From Calliopsis andreniformis (taxonomy: Eukaryota > Arthropoda > Insecta > Hymenoptera > Andrenidae), in assembly GCF_051401765.1 (NCBI RefSeq), contig NW_027480593.1:558001-622000 (forward strand): a DNA stretch of 64,000 bases, read 5' to 3'. The notes under the pieces were generated by a model. That model was not told the origin of the DNA, did no database searches, and was given only the letters and a program-made list of their open reading frames with translations. A program made the position numbers and the translations under genes. Positions within the stretch are counted from its first letter, which is position 1; every line of letters starts with the position of its first letter. This document shows, one piece after another, positions 38,491 through 52,183 of this stretch.

Positions 38491-41400
38491 GGCTGATGAT
38501 TGAGGATTCAGGATTGAGGATACAGAATTGAGGTTTGAGGACTGAGGATTGAGGATTGAGGATTGAAGATTGAGTATTGAGGATTGAAGATTGAGGATTG
38601 CGGATTGAGGATTGAGGTTTAAGGACTGAGGATTGAGGGTTGAGGATTGAGGATTGACGCTTGAGGATTGAGGGTTGAGGATGGAGGATTGAAAAGAGTG
38701 GACTGAGTGTTGAGGATTGAGTGTTGAGAATTGATGTTTGAGGATTGAGATTTGATTATTGAATATTGTGGATTGAGTATTGAACCATGATAATTCAGGA
38801 TACACTATTGAGTATTAGGAATTGAGGATTGATGGTTGAGTATTGAGGATTGGTGGTTGAGGGTTGTGTGTTGAATATTGAGGATAGAGGATTGAGGATT
38901 GAGGATTGAAGATTGAGGATTGAATATTGAGTATTGATGATTGAAGATTGAGGATTGAGGATTGAGTGTTGAGGATTGAGCACGAGGACTGACGGTTGAG
39001 GATTGAGGTTTGAGGTCTGAGGATTGAGGATTGAGGATTCAGCATTGAGGATTGAAGATTGAGGACTGGGGATTGCGGATTGAAGATTGACGATTGAGGA
39101 TTGTGGATTGAGGATTGAGGATTGAACGTTGAGGACTGAGTATTGAGGGTTGAGTGATGAGAATCGATGTTTGTGGATAGAGGTTTGAAGAATGCAGATT
39201 GAGTATTGAGTATTGAAAACTGTGAATTGAGGATATTCTATTGAGGATTCAGGGTTGACAACTGATTGTTGAGGACTGAGGGCTGAAGATTGAGGATTCA
39301 GGATTGAGGATTCAGAATTGAGGTTTGAGGACTGAGGATTGATGATTGAAGATTGAGTATCGAGGATTGAAGATTGAGGATTGAGGATTGAGGACTGAGG
39401 ATTGAGGATGAGGGCTGAGGGTTGAGTATTGAGGTTTGAGGACTGAGGACTGAGGATTGAGGATTGAGAATTGAGGACTGAGGATTGAGTGTTGAAGATT
39501 GAGGATTGGGTATTGAGTATTGAAGAATGAGGATAGAGGATTGAGGATTGAGGATTGAGGATTGAAGATTGAGGATTGAGGATTGAGGATTGACGATTGA
39601 GGATTAAGGATTGAGGATTGAGTGTTGAGGATTGAGGACAGGGACTGACGGTTGAGGATTGAGGTATGAGGGTTGAGGTTTGAGGTTTGAGGACTGAGGA
39701 CTGAGGATTGAGGATTGAGAATTGAGGATTGAGGATTGAGGATTGAGGATTGACGATTGAGGATTGGGAATTGAGGATTGAGCATTGAGGATTGAGGATT
39801 GCGGATCCAGGATTGAGGGTTGAGGATTGAAGATTCAATATTGATGATTGAAGATTGAGGATTGAAGATTGAGTGTTGTGGATTGAGGACGAGGACTGAG
39901 GGTTGAGTATTGATGTTTGAGGTCTGAAGGTTGAGGATTGAGGATTGAGGATTGAGGATTGAAGATTGAGGATTGGGTATTGAGGATTGAAGGATGAGGA
40001 CTGAGGATTTAGGATTGAGGATTGAGTATTGAGGATTGAGGATTGAGGATTGAAGATTGAGTATTGAGGATTGAAGATTGAGGATTGTGGATTGAAGATT
40101 GAGTATTGAGGATTGAAGATTGAGGATTGAGGATTGAGGATTGAGAATTGACGATGAGGGCTGCGGGTTGAGGGTTGAGGTTTGAGGACTGAGGACTGCG
40201 GATTGAGGATTGAGAATTGAGGATTGAGGATTGAGGATTGAGGATTGAAGATTGAGGATTGGGTATTGATTATTGAACATTGAGGATTGAGGATTGGGGA
40301 TCGAGGATTGAGGGTTGAGGATTGAAGATTGAATATTGATGATTGAAGATTGAGGATTGAGGACTGAGGGTTGTGGATTGAGGACGAGGACTGAGGGTTG
40401 ATTATTGATGTTTGAGGTCAGAAGATTGAGGATTGAGGATTGAGAATTGAGGATTGAGGATTGAGGATTGAAGATTGAGGATTGGGTATTGAGGATTGAA
40501 GAATGAGGACTGAGGATTTAGGATTGAGGATCGAGGATTGAAGATTGAGTATTGAGGATTGAATATTGAGGATTGAGGATTGAGGATTGAGGATTGAGGA
40601 TTGAGGATTCAGGATTGAGGATTGAGGATTGAAGATTGAGGATTGAGGATTGATGATTGAAGATTGAGTGTTGAGGATTGAAGACTGAGCATTGATGATT
40701 GAGGATTGAGGATTGAGGATTGAGGATTGAGGATTGAGTATTGAAGGTTGAGGATTGATGATTGAGGATTGAGGATTGAGGATTGAGGATTGAGTATTGA
40801 GGACTGAGGATTGAAGATTGAGGATTGAGGATTGAGGATTAAAGAGTGAGTATTGAGGATTGAAGATTGAGAATTGAGGATTGAGGATTGAACATTGAGG
40901 ACTGAGTGTTGAGGGTTGAGGGATGAGAATTGATGTTTGTGGATAGAGATTTGAAGATTGCAGATTGTGTATTGTGTATTGAAAACTGTGAATTGAAGAT
41001 ATTCTATTGAGGATTGAGGATTGTCACCTGATTGTTGAGGACTGAGGGCTGATGATTGAGGATTCAGGATTGAGGATTCAGAATTGAGGTTTGAGGACTG
41101 AGGATTGAGGATTGAAGATTGAGTATTGAGGATTGAGGATTGAGGATTGAGGATTGGGGATTGAGGATTGAGTATTGAAGGTTGAGTATTGAGGATTGAA
41201 GATTGAGGATTGAGGACTGAGGATTGAGGATTGAGTATTGAGGATTGAGGATTGAGGATTGAAGATTGAGTATTGAGGATTGATGATTGAGTATTGTGGA
41301 TTGAAGATTGAGTATTGAGGATTGAAGATTGAGGATTGAGAATTGAGGATTGAGAATTGACGATGAGGGCTGAGGGTTGAGGATTGAGGTTTGAGGACTG

Positions 41401-42872
41401 AGGACTGAGGATTGAGGATTGAGAATGGGGATTGAGGATTGAAGATTTAGGATTGAAGACTGAGGATTGGGTATTGAGGATTGAACATTGAGGATTGAGG
41501 ATTGAGTATCGAGGATTGAGGATTGAGGATTGAAGATTGAATATTGATGATTGTAGATTGAGGATTGAGGATTGAAGATTGAGGATTGAGGATTGATGAT
41601 TAAAGATTGAGTATTGAGGATTGAAGATTGAGGATTGATGATTGAGGATTGAGGATTGAGGATTGAGGATTGAGGATTGTGGATTGAGTATTGAAGATTG
41701 AGGATTGATGATTGAGGATTGAGGATTGAGGATTGAGGATTGAGGATTGAGTATTGATGACTGAGGATTGAAGATTGAGGATTGAGGATTGAGGATTAAA
41801 GATTGAGTATTGCGGATTGAAGATTGAGAATTGAGGATTGAGGATTGAAGATTGAGGATTGAGAATTGAGGATTGAGAATTGACGATGAGGGCTGAGGGT
41901 TGAGGATTGAGGTTTGAGGACTGAGGACTGAGGATTGAGTATTGAGAATTGAGGATTGAGGATTGAGGATTGAGGATTGAAGATTGAGGATTGAGGGTTG
42001 ATGATTAAAGATTGAGTATTGAGGATTGAAGATTGAGGATTGATGATTGAGGATTGAGGATTGAGGATTGAGGATTGAGGATTGAGGATTGAGTATTGAA
42101 AATTGAGGATTGATGATTGAGGATTGAGGATTGAGGATTGAGGATTGAGTATTGATGACTGAGGATTGAAGATTGAGGATTGAGGATTGAGGATTAAAGA
42201 TTGAGTATTACGGATTGAAGATTGAGAATTGAGGATTGAGGATTGAAAATTGAGGACTGAGTGTTGTGGGTTGAGTGATGAGGATTGATGTTTGTGGATA
42301 GAGATTTGAAGATTCCAGATTGAGTATTCTGTATTGAAAACTGTGAATTGATGATATTCTATTGAGGATTGAGGATTGTCACCTGATTGTTGAGGACTGA
42401 GGGCTGAAGATTGAGGAGTCAGGATTGGGGATTGTGAATTGAGGTTTGAGGACTGAGGATTGAGGACGGAGGATTGAAGATTGAGTATTGAGGATTGAAG
42501 ATTGAGGATTGAGGATTGAGGATTGAGGATTGAGGATTGTGGGTTGAGGATGAGGGCTGAGGGTTGAGTATTGAGGTTTGAGGACTGAGGACTGAGGATT
42601 GAGTATTCAGAATCGAGGATTGAGGATAGAGTGTTGAAGATTGAGGATTGGGTATTGAGGATTGAGGATTGAGGATTGAAGGTTGAGGATTGTGAATTGA
42701 AGATTGAGTATCGAGGATTGAAGATTGAGGATTGAGGATTGAGGATTGAGAGTTGACGATGAGGGCTGAGGGTTGAGAATTGAGGTTTGAGGACTGAGGA
42801 CTGAGGATTGAGGATTGAGAATTGAGGATTGAGGATTGAGGATTGAGGATTGAAGATTGAGGATTGGGTATT
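38341..42872 (+). repeat. 4,532-bp tandem HOR, copy A
   Basis: Five ATATTCT words (38443, 39233, 40999, 42354 and the joint at 42975), ACCATG (38784/43316) and GGATCC (39803/44335) all repeat at exactly 4,532 bp. From about 38,490 onward I notice only about ten substitutions from copy B. The first 150 bp are clearly more diverged and match the 28.7-kb copy instead, so the crossover that made this pair probably lay inside that ATATTCT module. Confidence 0.96.
38614..38819 (+). repeat. Type I module, 3' half only, copy 6
   Basis: It begins abruptly at GAGGTTTAAGG, joined to an ordinary ATATTCT module, and runs to the ACCATG end (38784). The 5' half with its own landmark is missing. Confidence 0.88.
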
Positions 42873-45800
42873 GAGGACTGAGTGTTGAGGGTTGAGGGAT
42901 GAGAATTGATGTTTGTGGATAGAGATTTGAAGATTGCAGATTGAGTATTGTGTATTGAAAACTGTGAATTGAAGATATTCTATTGAGGATTGAGGATTGT
43001 CACCTGATTGTTGAGGACTGAGGGCTGATGATTGAGGATTCAGGATTGAGGATACAGAATTGAGGTTTGAGGACTGAGGATTGAGGATTGAGGATTGAAG
43101 ATTGAGTATTGAGGATTGAAGATTGAGGATTGCGGATTGAGGATTGAGGTTTAAGGACTGAGGATTGAGGGTTGAGGATTGAGGATTGACGCTTGAGGAT
43201 TGAGGGTTGAGGATGGAGGATTGAAAAGAGTGGACTGAGTGTTGAGGATTGAGTGTTGAGAATTGATGTTTGAGGATTGAGATTTGATTATTGAATATTG
43301 TGGATTGAGTATTGAACCATGATAATTCAGGATACACTATTGAGTATTAGGAATTGAGGATTGATGGTTGAGTATTGAGGATTGGTGGTTGAGGGTTGTG
43401 TGTTGAATATTGAGGATAGAGGATTGAGGATTGAGGATTGAAGATTGAGGATTGAATATTGAGTATTGATGATTGAAGATTGAGGATTGAGGATTGAGTG
43501 TTGAGGATTGAGCACGAGGACTGACGGTTGAGGATTGAGGTTGGAGGTCTGAGGATTGAGGATTGAGGATTCAGCATTGAGGATTGAAGATTGAGGACTG
43601 GGGATTGCGGATTGAATATTGACGATAGAGGATTGTGGATTGAGGATTGAGGATTGAACGTTGAGGACTGAGTATTGAGGGTTGAGTGATGAGAATCGAT
43701 GTTTGTGGATAGAGGTTTGAAGAATGCAGATTGAGTATTGAGTATTGAAAACTGTGAATTGAGGATATTCTATTGAGGATTCAGGGTTGACAACTGATTG
43801 TTGAGGACTGAGGGCTGAAGATTGAGGATTCAGGATTGAGGATTCAGAATTGAGGTTTGAGGACTGAGGATTGATGATTGAAGATTGAGTATCGAGGATT
43901 GAAGATTGAGGATTGAGGATTGAGGACTGAGGATTGAGGATGAGGGCTGAGGGTTGAGTATTGAGGTTTGAGGACTGAGGACTGAGGATTGAGGATTGAG
44001 AATTGAGGACTGAGGATTGAGTGTTGAAGATTGAGGATTGGGTATTGAGTATTGAAGAATGAGGATAGAGGATTGAGGATTGAGGATTGAGGATTGAAGA
44101 TTGAGGATTGAGGATTGAGGATTGACGATTGAGGATTAAGGATTGAGGATTGAGTGTTGAGGATTGAGGACAGGGACTGACGGTTGAGGATTGAGGTATG
44201 AGGGTTGAGGTTTGAGGTTTGAGGACTGAGGACTGAGGATTGAGGATTGAGAATTGAGGATTGAGGATTGAGGATTGAGGATTGACGATTGAGGATTGGG
44301 AATTGAGGATTGAGCATTGAGGATTGAGGATTGCGGATCCAGGATTGAGGGTTGAGGATTGAAGATTCAATATTGATGATTGAAGATTGAGGATTGAAGA
44401 TTGAGTGTTGTGGATTGAGGACGAGGACTGAGGGTTGAGTATTGATGTTTGAGGTCTGAAGGTTGAGGATTGAGGATTGAGGATTGAGGATTGAAGATTG
44501 AGGATTGGGTATTGAGGATTGAAGGATGAGGACTGAGGATTTAGGATTGAGGATTGAGTATTGAGGATTGAGGATTGAGGATTGAAGATTGAGTATTGAG
44601 GATTGAAGATTGAGGATTGTGGATTGAAGATTGAGTATTGAGGATTGAAGATTGAGGATTGAGGATTGAGGATTGAGAATTGACGATGAGGGCTGCGGGT
44701 TGAGGGTTGAGGTTTGAGGACTGAGGACTGCGGATTGAGGATTGAGAATTGACGATTGAGGATTGAGGATTGAGGATTGAAGATTGAGGATTGGGTATTG
44801 ATTATTGAACATTGAGGATTGAGGATTGGGGATCGAGGATTGAGGGTTGAGGATTGAAGATTGAATATTGATGATTGAAGATTGAGGATTGAGGACTGAG
44901 GGTTGTGGATTGAGGACGAGGACTGAGGGTTGATTATTGATGTTTGAGGTCAGAAGATTGAGGATTGAGGATTGAGAATTGAGGATTGAGGATTGAGGAT
45001 TGAAGATTGAGGATTGGGTATTGAGGATTGAAGAATGAGGACTGAGGATTTAGGATTGAGGATCGAGGATTGAAGATTGAGTATTGAGGATTGAATATTG
45101 AGGATTGAGGATTGAGGATTGAGGATTGAGGATTGAGGATTCAGGATTGAGGATTGAGGATTGAAGATTGAGGATTGAGGATTGATGATTGAAGATTGAG
45201 TGTTGAGGATTGAAGACTGAGCATTGATGATTGAGGATTGAGGATTGAGGATTGAGGATTGAGGATTGAGTATTGAAGGTTGAGGATTGATGATTGAGGA
45301 TTGAGGATTGAGGATTGAGGATTGAGTATTGAGGACTAAGGATTGAAGATTGAGGATTGAGGATTGAGGATTAAAGAGTGAGTATTGAGGATTGAAGATT
45401 GAGAATTGAGGATTGAGGATTGAACATTGAGGACTGAGTGTTGAGGGTTGAGGGATGAGAATTGATGTTTGTGGATAGAGATTTGAAGATTGCAGATTGT
45501 GTATTGTGTATTGAAAACTGTGAATTGAAGATATTCTATTGAGGATTGAGGATTGTCACCTGATTGTTGAGGACTGAGGGCTGATGATTGAGGATTCAGG
45601 ATTGAGGATTCAGAATTGAGGTTTGAGGACTGAGGATTGAGGATTGAAGATTGAGTATTGAGGATTGAGGATTGAGGATTGAGGATTGGGGATTGAGGAT
45701 TGAGTATTGAAGGTTGAGTATTGAGGATTGAAGATTGAGGATTGAGGACTGAGGATTGAGGATTGAGTATTGAGGATTGAGGATTGAGGATTGAAGATTG

Positions 45801-47404
45801 AGTATTGAGGATTGATGATTGAGTATTGTGGATTGAAGATTGAGTATTGAGGATTGAAGATTGAGGATTGAGAATTGAGGATTGAGAATTGACGATGAGG
45901 GCTGAGGGTTGAGGATTGAGGTTTGAGGACTGAGGACTGAGGATTGAGGATTGAGAATGGGGATTGAGGATTGAAGATTTAGGATTGAAGACTGAGGATT
46001 GGGTATTGAGGATTGAACATTGAGGATTGAGGATTGAGTATCGAGGATTGAGGATTGAGGATTGAAGATTGAATATTGATGATTGTAGATTGAGGATTGA
46101 GGATTGAAGATTGAGGATTGAGGATTGATGATTAAAGATTGAGTATTGAGGATTGAAGATTGAGGATTGATGATTGAGGATTGAGGATTGAGGATTGAGG
46201 ATTGAGGAGTGTGGATTGAGTATTGAAGATTGAGGATTGATGATTGAGGATTGAGGATTGAGGATTGAGGATTGAGGATTGAGTATTGATGACTGAGGAT
46301 TGAAGATTGAGGATTGAGGATTGAGGATTAAAGATTGAGTATTGCGGATTGAAGATTGAGAATTGAGGATTGAGGATTGAAGATTGAGGATTGAGAATTG
46401 AGGATTGAGAATTGACGATGAGGGCTGAGGGTTGAGGATTGAGGTTTGAGGACTGAGGACTGAGGATTGAGGATTGAGAATTGAGGATTGAGGATTGAGG
46501 ATTGAGGATTGAAGATTGAGGATTGAGGGTTGATGATTAAAGATTGAGTATTGAGGATTGAAGATTGAGGATTGATGATTGAGGATTGAGGATTGAGGAT
46601 TGAGGATTGAGGATTGAGGATTGAGTATTGAAAATTGAGGATTGATGATTGAGGATTGAGGATTGAGGATTGAGGATTGAGTATTGATGACTGAGGATTG
46701 AAGATTGAGGATTGAGGATTGAGGATTAAAGATTGAGTATTACGGATTGAAGATTGAGAATTGAGGATTGAGGATTGAAAATTGAGGACTGAGTGTTGTG
46801 GGTTGAGTGATGAGAATTGATGTTTGTGGATAGAGATTTGAAGATTCCAGATTGAGTATTCTGTATTGAAAACTGTGAATTGATGATATTCTATTGAGGA
46901 TTGAGGATTGTCACCTGATTGTTGAGGACTGAGGGCTGAAGATTGAGGAGTCAGGATTGGGGATTGTGAACTGAGGTTTGAGGACTGAGGATTGAGGACG
47001 GAGGATTGAAGATTGAGTATTGAGGATTGAAGATTGAGGATTGAGGATTGAGGATTGAGGATTGAGGATTGTGGGTTGAGGATGAGGGCTGAGGGTTGAG
47101 TATTGAGGTTTGAGGACTGAGGACTGAGGATTGAGTATTCAGAATCGAGGATTGAGGATAGAGTGTTGAAGATTGAGGATTGGGTATTGAGGATTGAGGA
47201 TTGAGGATTGAAGGTTGAGGATTGTGAATTGAAGATTGAGTATCGAGGATTGAAGATTGAGGATTGAGGATTGAGGATTGAGAGTTGACGATGAGGGCTG
47301 AGGGTTGAGAATTGAGGTTTGAGGACTGAGGACTGAGGATTGAGGATTGAGAATTGAGGATTGAGGATTGAGGATTGAGGATTGAAGATTGAGGATTGGG
47401 TATT
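42873..47404 (+). repeat. 4,532-bp tandem HOR, copy B
   Basis: Partner of 38341-42872. ATATTCT words at 42975, 43765, 45531 and 46886. The match to copy A stops at the heptamer that starts at 47405 (GAGGATT, where the equivalent point in the array has GAGGACT at 42873). Most of this copy is also repeated around 54-58 kb. Confidence 0.96.
43146..43351 (+). repeat. Type I module, 3' half only, copy 7
   Basis: Copy of 38614-38819 at offset 4,532 bp. ACCATGATAAT at 43316. Confidence 0.88.
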
Positions 47405-47648
47405 GAGGATTGAACATTGAGGATTGAGGATTGAGGATCGAGGATTGAGGATTGAGGATTGAAGACTGAATATTGATGATTGAAGGTTGAGGATTGAGGA
47501 TTGAGGGTTGTGGATTGAGGACGAGGACTGAGGGTTGAGTATTGATGTTTGAGGTCTGAGGATTGAGGATTGAGGATTGAGAATTGAGGATTGAAGATTG
47601 AGTATTGAGGACTGAAGGTTGAGGATTGAGGATTGAGGATTGAAGATT

Positions 47649-47969
47649 GAGGACTTAGTGTTGAGGGTTGAGTGATGGGAATTGATGTTTGTGGATTGAG
47701 ATTTGAAGATTGAAGAATGGGGATTGAGTATTGAAAACTGTGAATTGAGGATATTCTATTGAGGATTGAGGATTGACAGTTGATTGTTGAGGACTGAGGG
47801 CTAAAGATTGAGGATTCAGGATTGAGGAATCGGGATTGAGGTTTAAGGACTGAGGATAGAGGGTTGAGGATTGAGGATTGACGCTTGAGGATTGAGGGTT
47901 GAGGATGGAGGATTGAAAAGAGTGGACTGAGTGTTGAGGATTGAGTGTTGAGAATTGATGTTTGAGGAC
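47649..47969 (+). repeat. Type I module, internally deleted, copy 9
   Basis: It keeps the 5' part with ATATTCT at 47751 but jumps from the GATGTTT-GAGGA position straight into the next ATATTCT module (48024). The ACCATG part is lost. The spacing between landmarks is 273 bp instead of 706-727 bp in complete copies. Confidence 0.92.
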
Positions 47970-49397
47970 AGAGGTTTGAAGAATGGAGATTGAGTATTGA
48001 GTATTGAAAACTGTGAATTGAGGATATTCTATTGAGGATTCAGGGTTGACAACTGATTGTTGAGGACTGAGGGCTGAAGATTGAGGATTCAGGATTGAGG
48101 ATTCAGAATTGAGGTTTGAGGACTGAGGATTGATGATTGAAGATTGAGTATCGAGGATTGAAGATTGAGGATTGAGGATTGAGGACTGAGGATTGAGGAT
48201 GAGGGCTGAGGGTTGAGTATTGAGGTTTGAGGACTGAGGACTGAGGATTGAGGATTGAGAATTGAGGACTGAGGATTGAGTGTTGAAGATTGAGGATTGG
48301 GTATTGAGTATTGAAGAATGAGGATAGAGGATTGAGGATTGAGGATTGAGGATTGAAGATTGAGGATTGAGGATTGAGGATTGACGATTGAGGATTAAGG
48401 ATTGAGGATTGAGTGTTGAGGATTGAGGACAGGGACTGACGGTTGAGGATTGAGGTATGAGGGTTGAGGTTTGAGGTTTGAGGACTGAGGACTGAGGATT
48501 GAGGATTGAGAATTGAGGATTGAGGATTGAGGATTGAGGATTGACGATTGAGGATTGGTAATTGAGGATTGAGCATTGAGAATTGAGGATTGAGGATCCA
48601 GGATTGAGGGTTGAGGATTGAAGATTCAATATTGATGATTGAAGATTGAGGATTGAAGATTGAGTGTTGTGGATTGAGGACGAGGACTGAGGGTTGAGTA
48701 TTGATGTTTGAGGTCTGAAGGTTGAGGATTGAGGATTGAGGATTGAGGATTGAAGATTGAGGATTGGGTATTGAGGATTGAAGGATGAGGACTGAGGATT
48801 TAGGATTGAGGATTGAGTATTGAGGATTGAGGATTGAGGATTGAAGATTGAGTATTGAGGATTGAAGATTGAGGATTGTGGATTGAAGATTGAGTATTGA
48901 GGATTGAAGGTTGAGGATTGAGGATTGAGGATTGAGTATTGACGATGAGGGCTGCGGGTTGAGGGTTGAGGTTTGAGGACTGAGGACTGCGGATTGAGGA
49001 TTGAGAATTGAGGATTGAGGATTGAGGATTGAGGATTGAAGATTGAGGATTGGGTATTGATTATTGAACATTGAGGATTGAGGATTGGTGATCGAGGATT
49101 GAGGGTTGAGGATTGAAGATTGAATATTGATGATTGAAGATTGAGGATTGAGGACTGAGGGTTGTGGATTGAGGACGAGGACTGAGGGTTGATTATTGAT
49201 GTTTGAGGTCAGAAGATTGAGGATTGAGGATTGAGAATTGAGGATTGAGTATTGAGGATTGAAGATTGAGGATTGGGTATTGAGGATTGAAGAATGAGGA
49301 CTGAGGATTTAGGATTGAGGATCGAGGATTGAAGATTGAGTATTGAGGATTGAATATTGAGGATTGAGGATTGAGGATTGAGGATTGAGGATTGAGG

Positions 49398-50411
49398 ATT
49401 CAGGATTGAGGATTGAGGATTGAAGATTGAGGATTGAGTATTGATGATTAAAGATTGAGTGTTGAGGATTGAAGACTGAGCATTGATGATTGAGGATTGA
49501 GGATTGAGGATTGAGGATTGAGGATTGAGTATTGAAGGTTGAGGATTGATGATTGAGGATTGAGGATTGAGGATTGAGGATTGAGTATTGAGGACTGAGG
49601 ATTGAAGATTGAGGATTGAGGATTGAGGATTAAAGAGTGAGTATTGAGGATTGAAGATTGAGAATTGAGGATTGAGGATTGAACATTGAGGACTGAGTGT
49701 TGAGGGTTGAGGGATGAGAATTGATGTTTGTGGATAGAGATTTGAAGATTGCAGATTGAGTATTGTGTATTGAAAACTGTGAATTGAAGATATTCTATTG
49801 AGGATTGAGGATTGTCACCTGATTGTTGAGGACTGAGGGCTGATGATTGAGGATTCAGGATTGAGGATACAGAATTGAGGTTTGAGGACTGAGGATTGAG
49901 GATTGAGGATTGAAGATTGAGTATTGAAGATTGAAGATTGAGGATTGAGGATTGAGGACTGAGGATTGAGGATGAGGGCTGAGGGTTGAGGATTGAGTAT
50001 TGAGGATTGAGGATTGACGATTGAGGATTGAGGATTGAGGATTGAGTGTTGAGGATTGAGGACAGGGACTGACGGTTGAGGATTGAGGTTTGAGGGTTGA
50101 GGTTTGAGGTTTGAGGACTGAGGACTGAGGATTGAGGATTGAGAATTGAGGATTGAGGATTGAGGATTGAGGATTGACGATTGAGGATTGGGAATTGAGT
50201 ATTGAGCATTGAGGATTGGGGATTGAGGATCCAGGATTGAGGGTTGAGGATTGAAGATTCAATATTGATGATTGAAGATTGAGGATTGAAGATTGAGTGT
50301 TGTGGATTGAGGACGAGGACTGAGGGTTGAGTATTGATGTTTGAGGTCTGAAGGTTGAGGATTGAGGATTGAGAATTGAGGATTGAGGATTGGGGATTGA
50401 AGAGTGAGGAT
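49398..50411 (+). repeat. Long-range duplicate of 24299-25312
   Basis: Offset 25,099 bp for all shared landmarks (49790, GGATCC 50227). It lies immediately before the 1,739-bp tandem pair. Confidence 0.88.
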
Positions 50412-50444
50412 TGAAGGATGAGGACTGAGGATTTAGGATTGAGG

Positions 50445-52183
50445 ATTGAGTATTGAGGATTGAGGATTGAGGATTGAAGATTGAGTATTGAGGATTGAAG
50501 ATTGAGGATTGTGGATTGAAGATTGAGTATTGAGGATTGAAGATTGAGGATTGAGGATTGAGGATTGAGAATTGACGATGAGGGCTGCGGGTTGAGGGTT
50601 GAGGTTTGAGGACTGAGGACTGCGGATTGAGGATTGAGAATTGAGGATTGAGGATTGAGGATTGAGGATTGAAGATTGAGGATTGGGTATTGATTATTGA
50701 ACATTGAGGATTGAGGATTGGGGATCGAGGATTGAGGGTTGAGGATTGAAGATTGAATATTGATGATTGAAGATTGAGGATTGAGGACTGAGGGTTGTGG
50801 ATTGAGGACGAGGACTGAGGGTTGATTATTGATGTTTGAGGTCAGAAGATTGAGGATTGAGGATTGAGAATTGAGGATTGAGGATTGAGGATTGAAGATT
50901 GAGGATTGGGTATTGAGGATTGAAGAATGAGGACTGAGGATTTAGGATTGAGGATCGAGGATTGAAGATTGAGTATTGAGGATTGAATATTGATAATTGA
51001 GGATTGAGGATTGAGGATTGAGGGTTGAGGATTCAGGATTGAGGATTGAGAATTGAAGATTGAGGATTGAGGATTGATGATTGAAGATTGAGTGTCGAGG
51101 ATTGAAGACTGAGCATTGATGATTGAGGATTGAGGATTGAGGATTGAGGATTGAGGATTGAGTATTGAAGGTTGAGGATTGATGATTGAGGATTGAGGAT
51201 TGAGGATTGAGGATTGAGTATTGAGGACTGAGGATTGAAGATTGAGGATTGAGGATTGAGGATTAAAGAGTGAGTATTGAGGATTGGAGATTGAGAATTG
51301 AGGATTGAGGATTGAACATTGAGGACTGAGTGTTGAGGGTTGAGGGATGAGAATTGATGTTTGTGGATAGAGATTTGAAGATTGCAGATTGAGTATTGTG
51401 TATTGAAAACTGTGAATTGAAGATATTCTATTGAGGATTGAGGATTGTCACATGATTGTTGAGGACTGAGGGCTGATGATTGAGGATTCAGGATTGAGGA
51501 TTCAGAATTGAGGTTTGAGGACTGAGGATTGAGGATTGAAGATTGAGTATTGAGGATTGAGGATTGAGGATTGAGGATTGGGGATTGAGGATTGAGTATT
51601 GAAGGTTGAGTATTGAGGATTGAAGATTGAGGATTGAGGACTGAGGATTGAGGATTGAGTATTGAGGATTGAGGATTGAGGATTGAAGATTGAGTATTGA
51701 GGATTGAAGATTGAGTATTGTGGATTGAAGATTGAGTATTGAGGATTGAAGATTGAGGATTGAGAATTGAGGATTGAGAATTGACGATGAGGGCTGAGGG
51801 TTGAGGATTGAGGTTTGAGGACTGAGGACTGAGGATTGAGGATTGAGAATGGGGATTGAGGATTGAAGATTTAGGATTGAAGACTGAGGATTGGGTATTG
51901 AGGATTGAACATTGAGGATTGAGGATCGAGGATTGAAGATTGAGTATTGAGGATTGAATATTGAGGATTGAGGATTGAGGATTGAGGATTGAGGATTGAG
52001 GATTCAGGATTGAGGATTGAGGATTGAAGATTGAGGATTGAGGATTGATGATTAAAGATTGAGTGTTGAGGATTGAAGACTGAGCATTGATGATTGAGGA
52101 TTGAGGATTGAGGATTGAGGATTGAGGATTGTGGATTGAGTATTGAAGGTTGAGGATTGATGATTGAGGATTGAGGATTGAGG
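50445..52183 (+). repeat. 1,739-bp tandem HOR, copy 1
   Basis: It matches 52184-53935 at a constant offset of 1,739 bp (ATATTCT 51423/53162; a rare GAGTGTCGAGG word at 51091/52830). Confidence 0.94.

Larger units (their letters stand above)
42873..49585 (+). repeat. Large right-arm block, copy 1 (about 11-kb offset)
   Basis: It matches 54038-60320. The offset is 11,165 bp (42975/54140, 43765/54930), then 10,719 bp (45531/56250, 46886/57605), then 10,733 bp (47751/58484, 48024/58757; GGATCC 48594/59327). The steps are a 446-bp deletion near 55,490 in copy 2 and a 14-bp insertion near 58,230 in copy 2. Confidence 0.93.
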
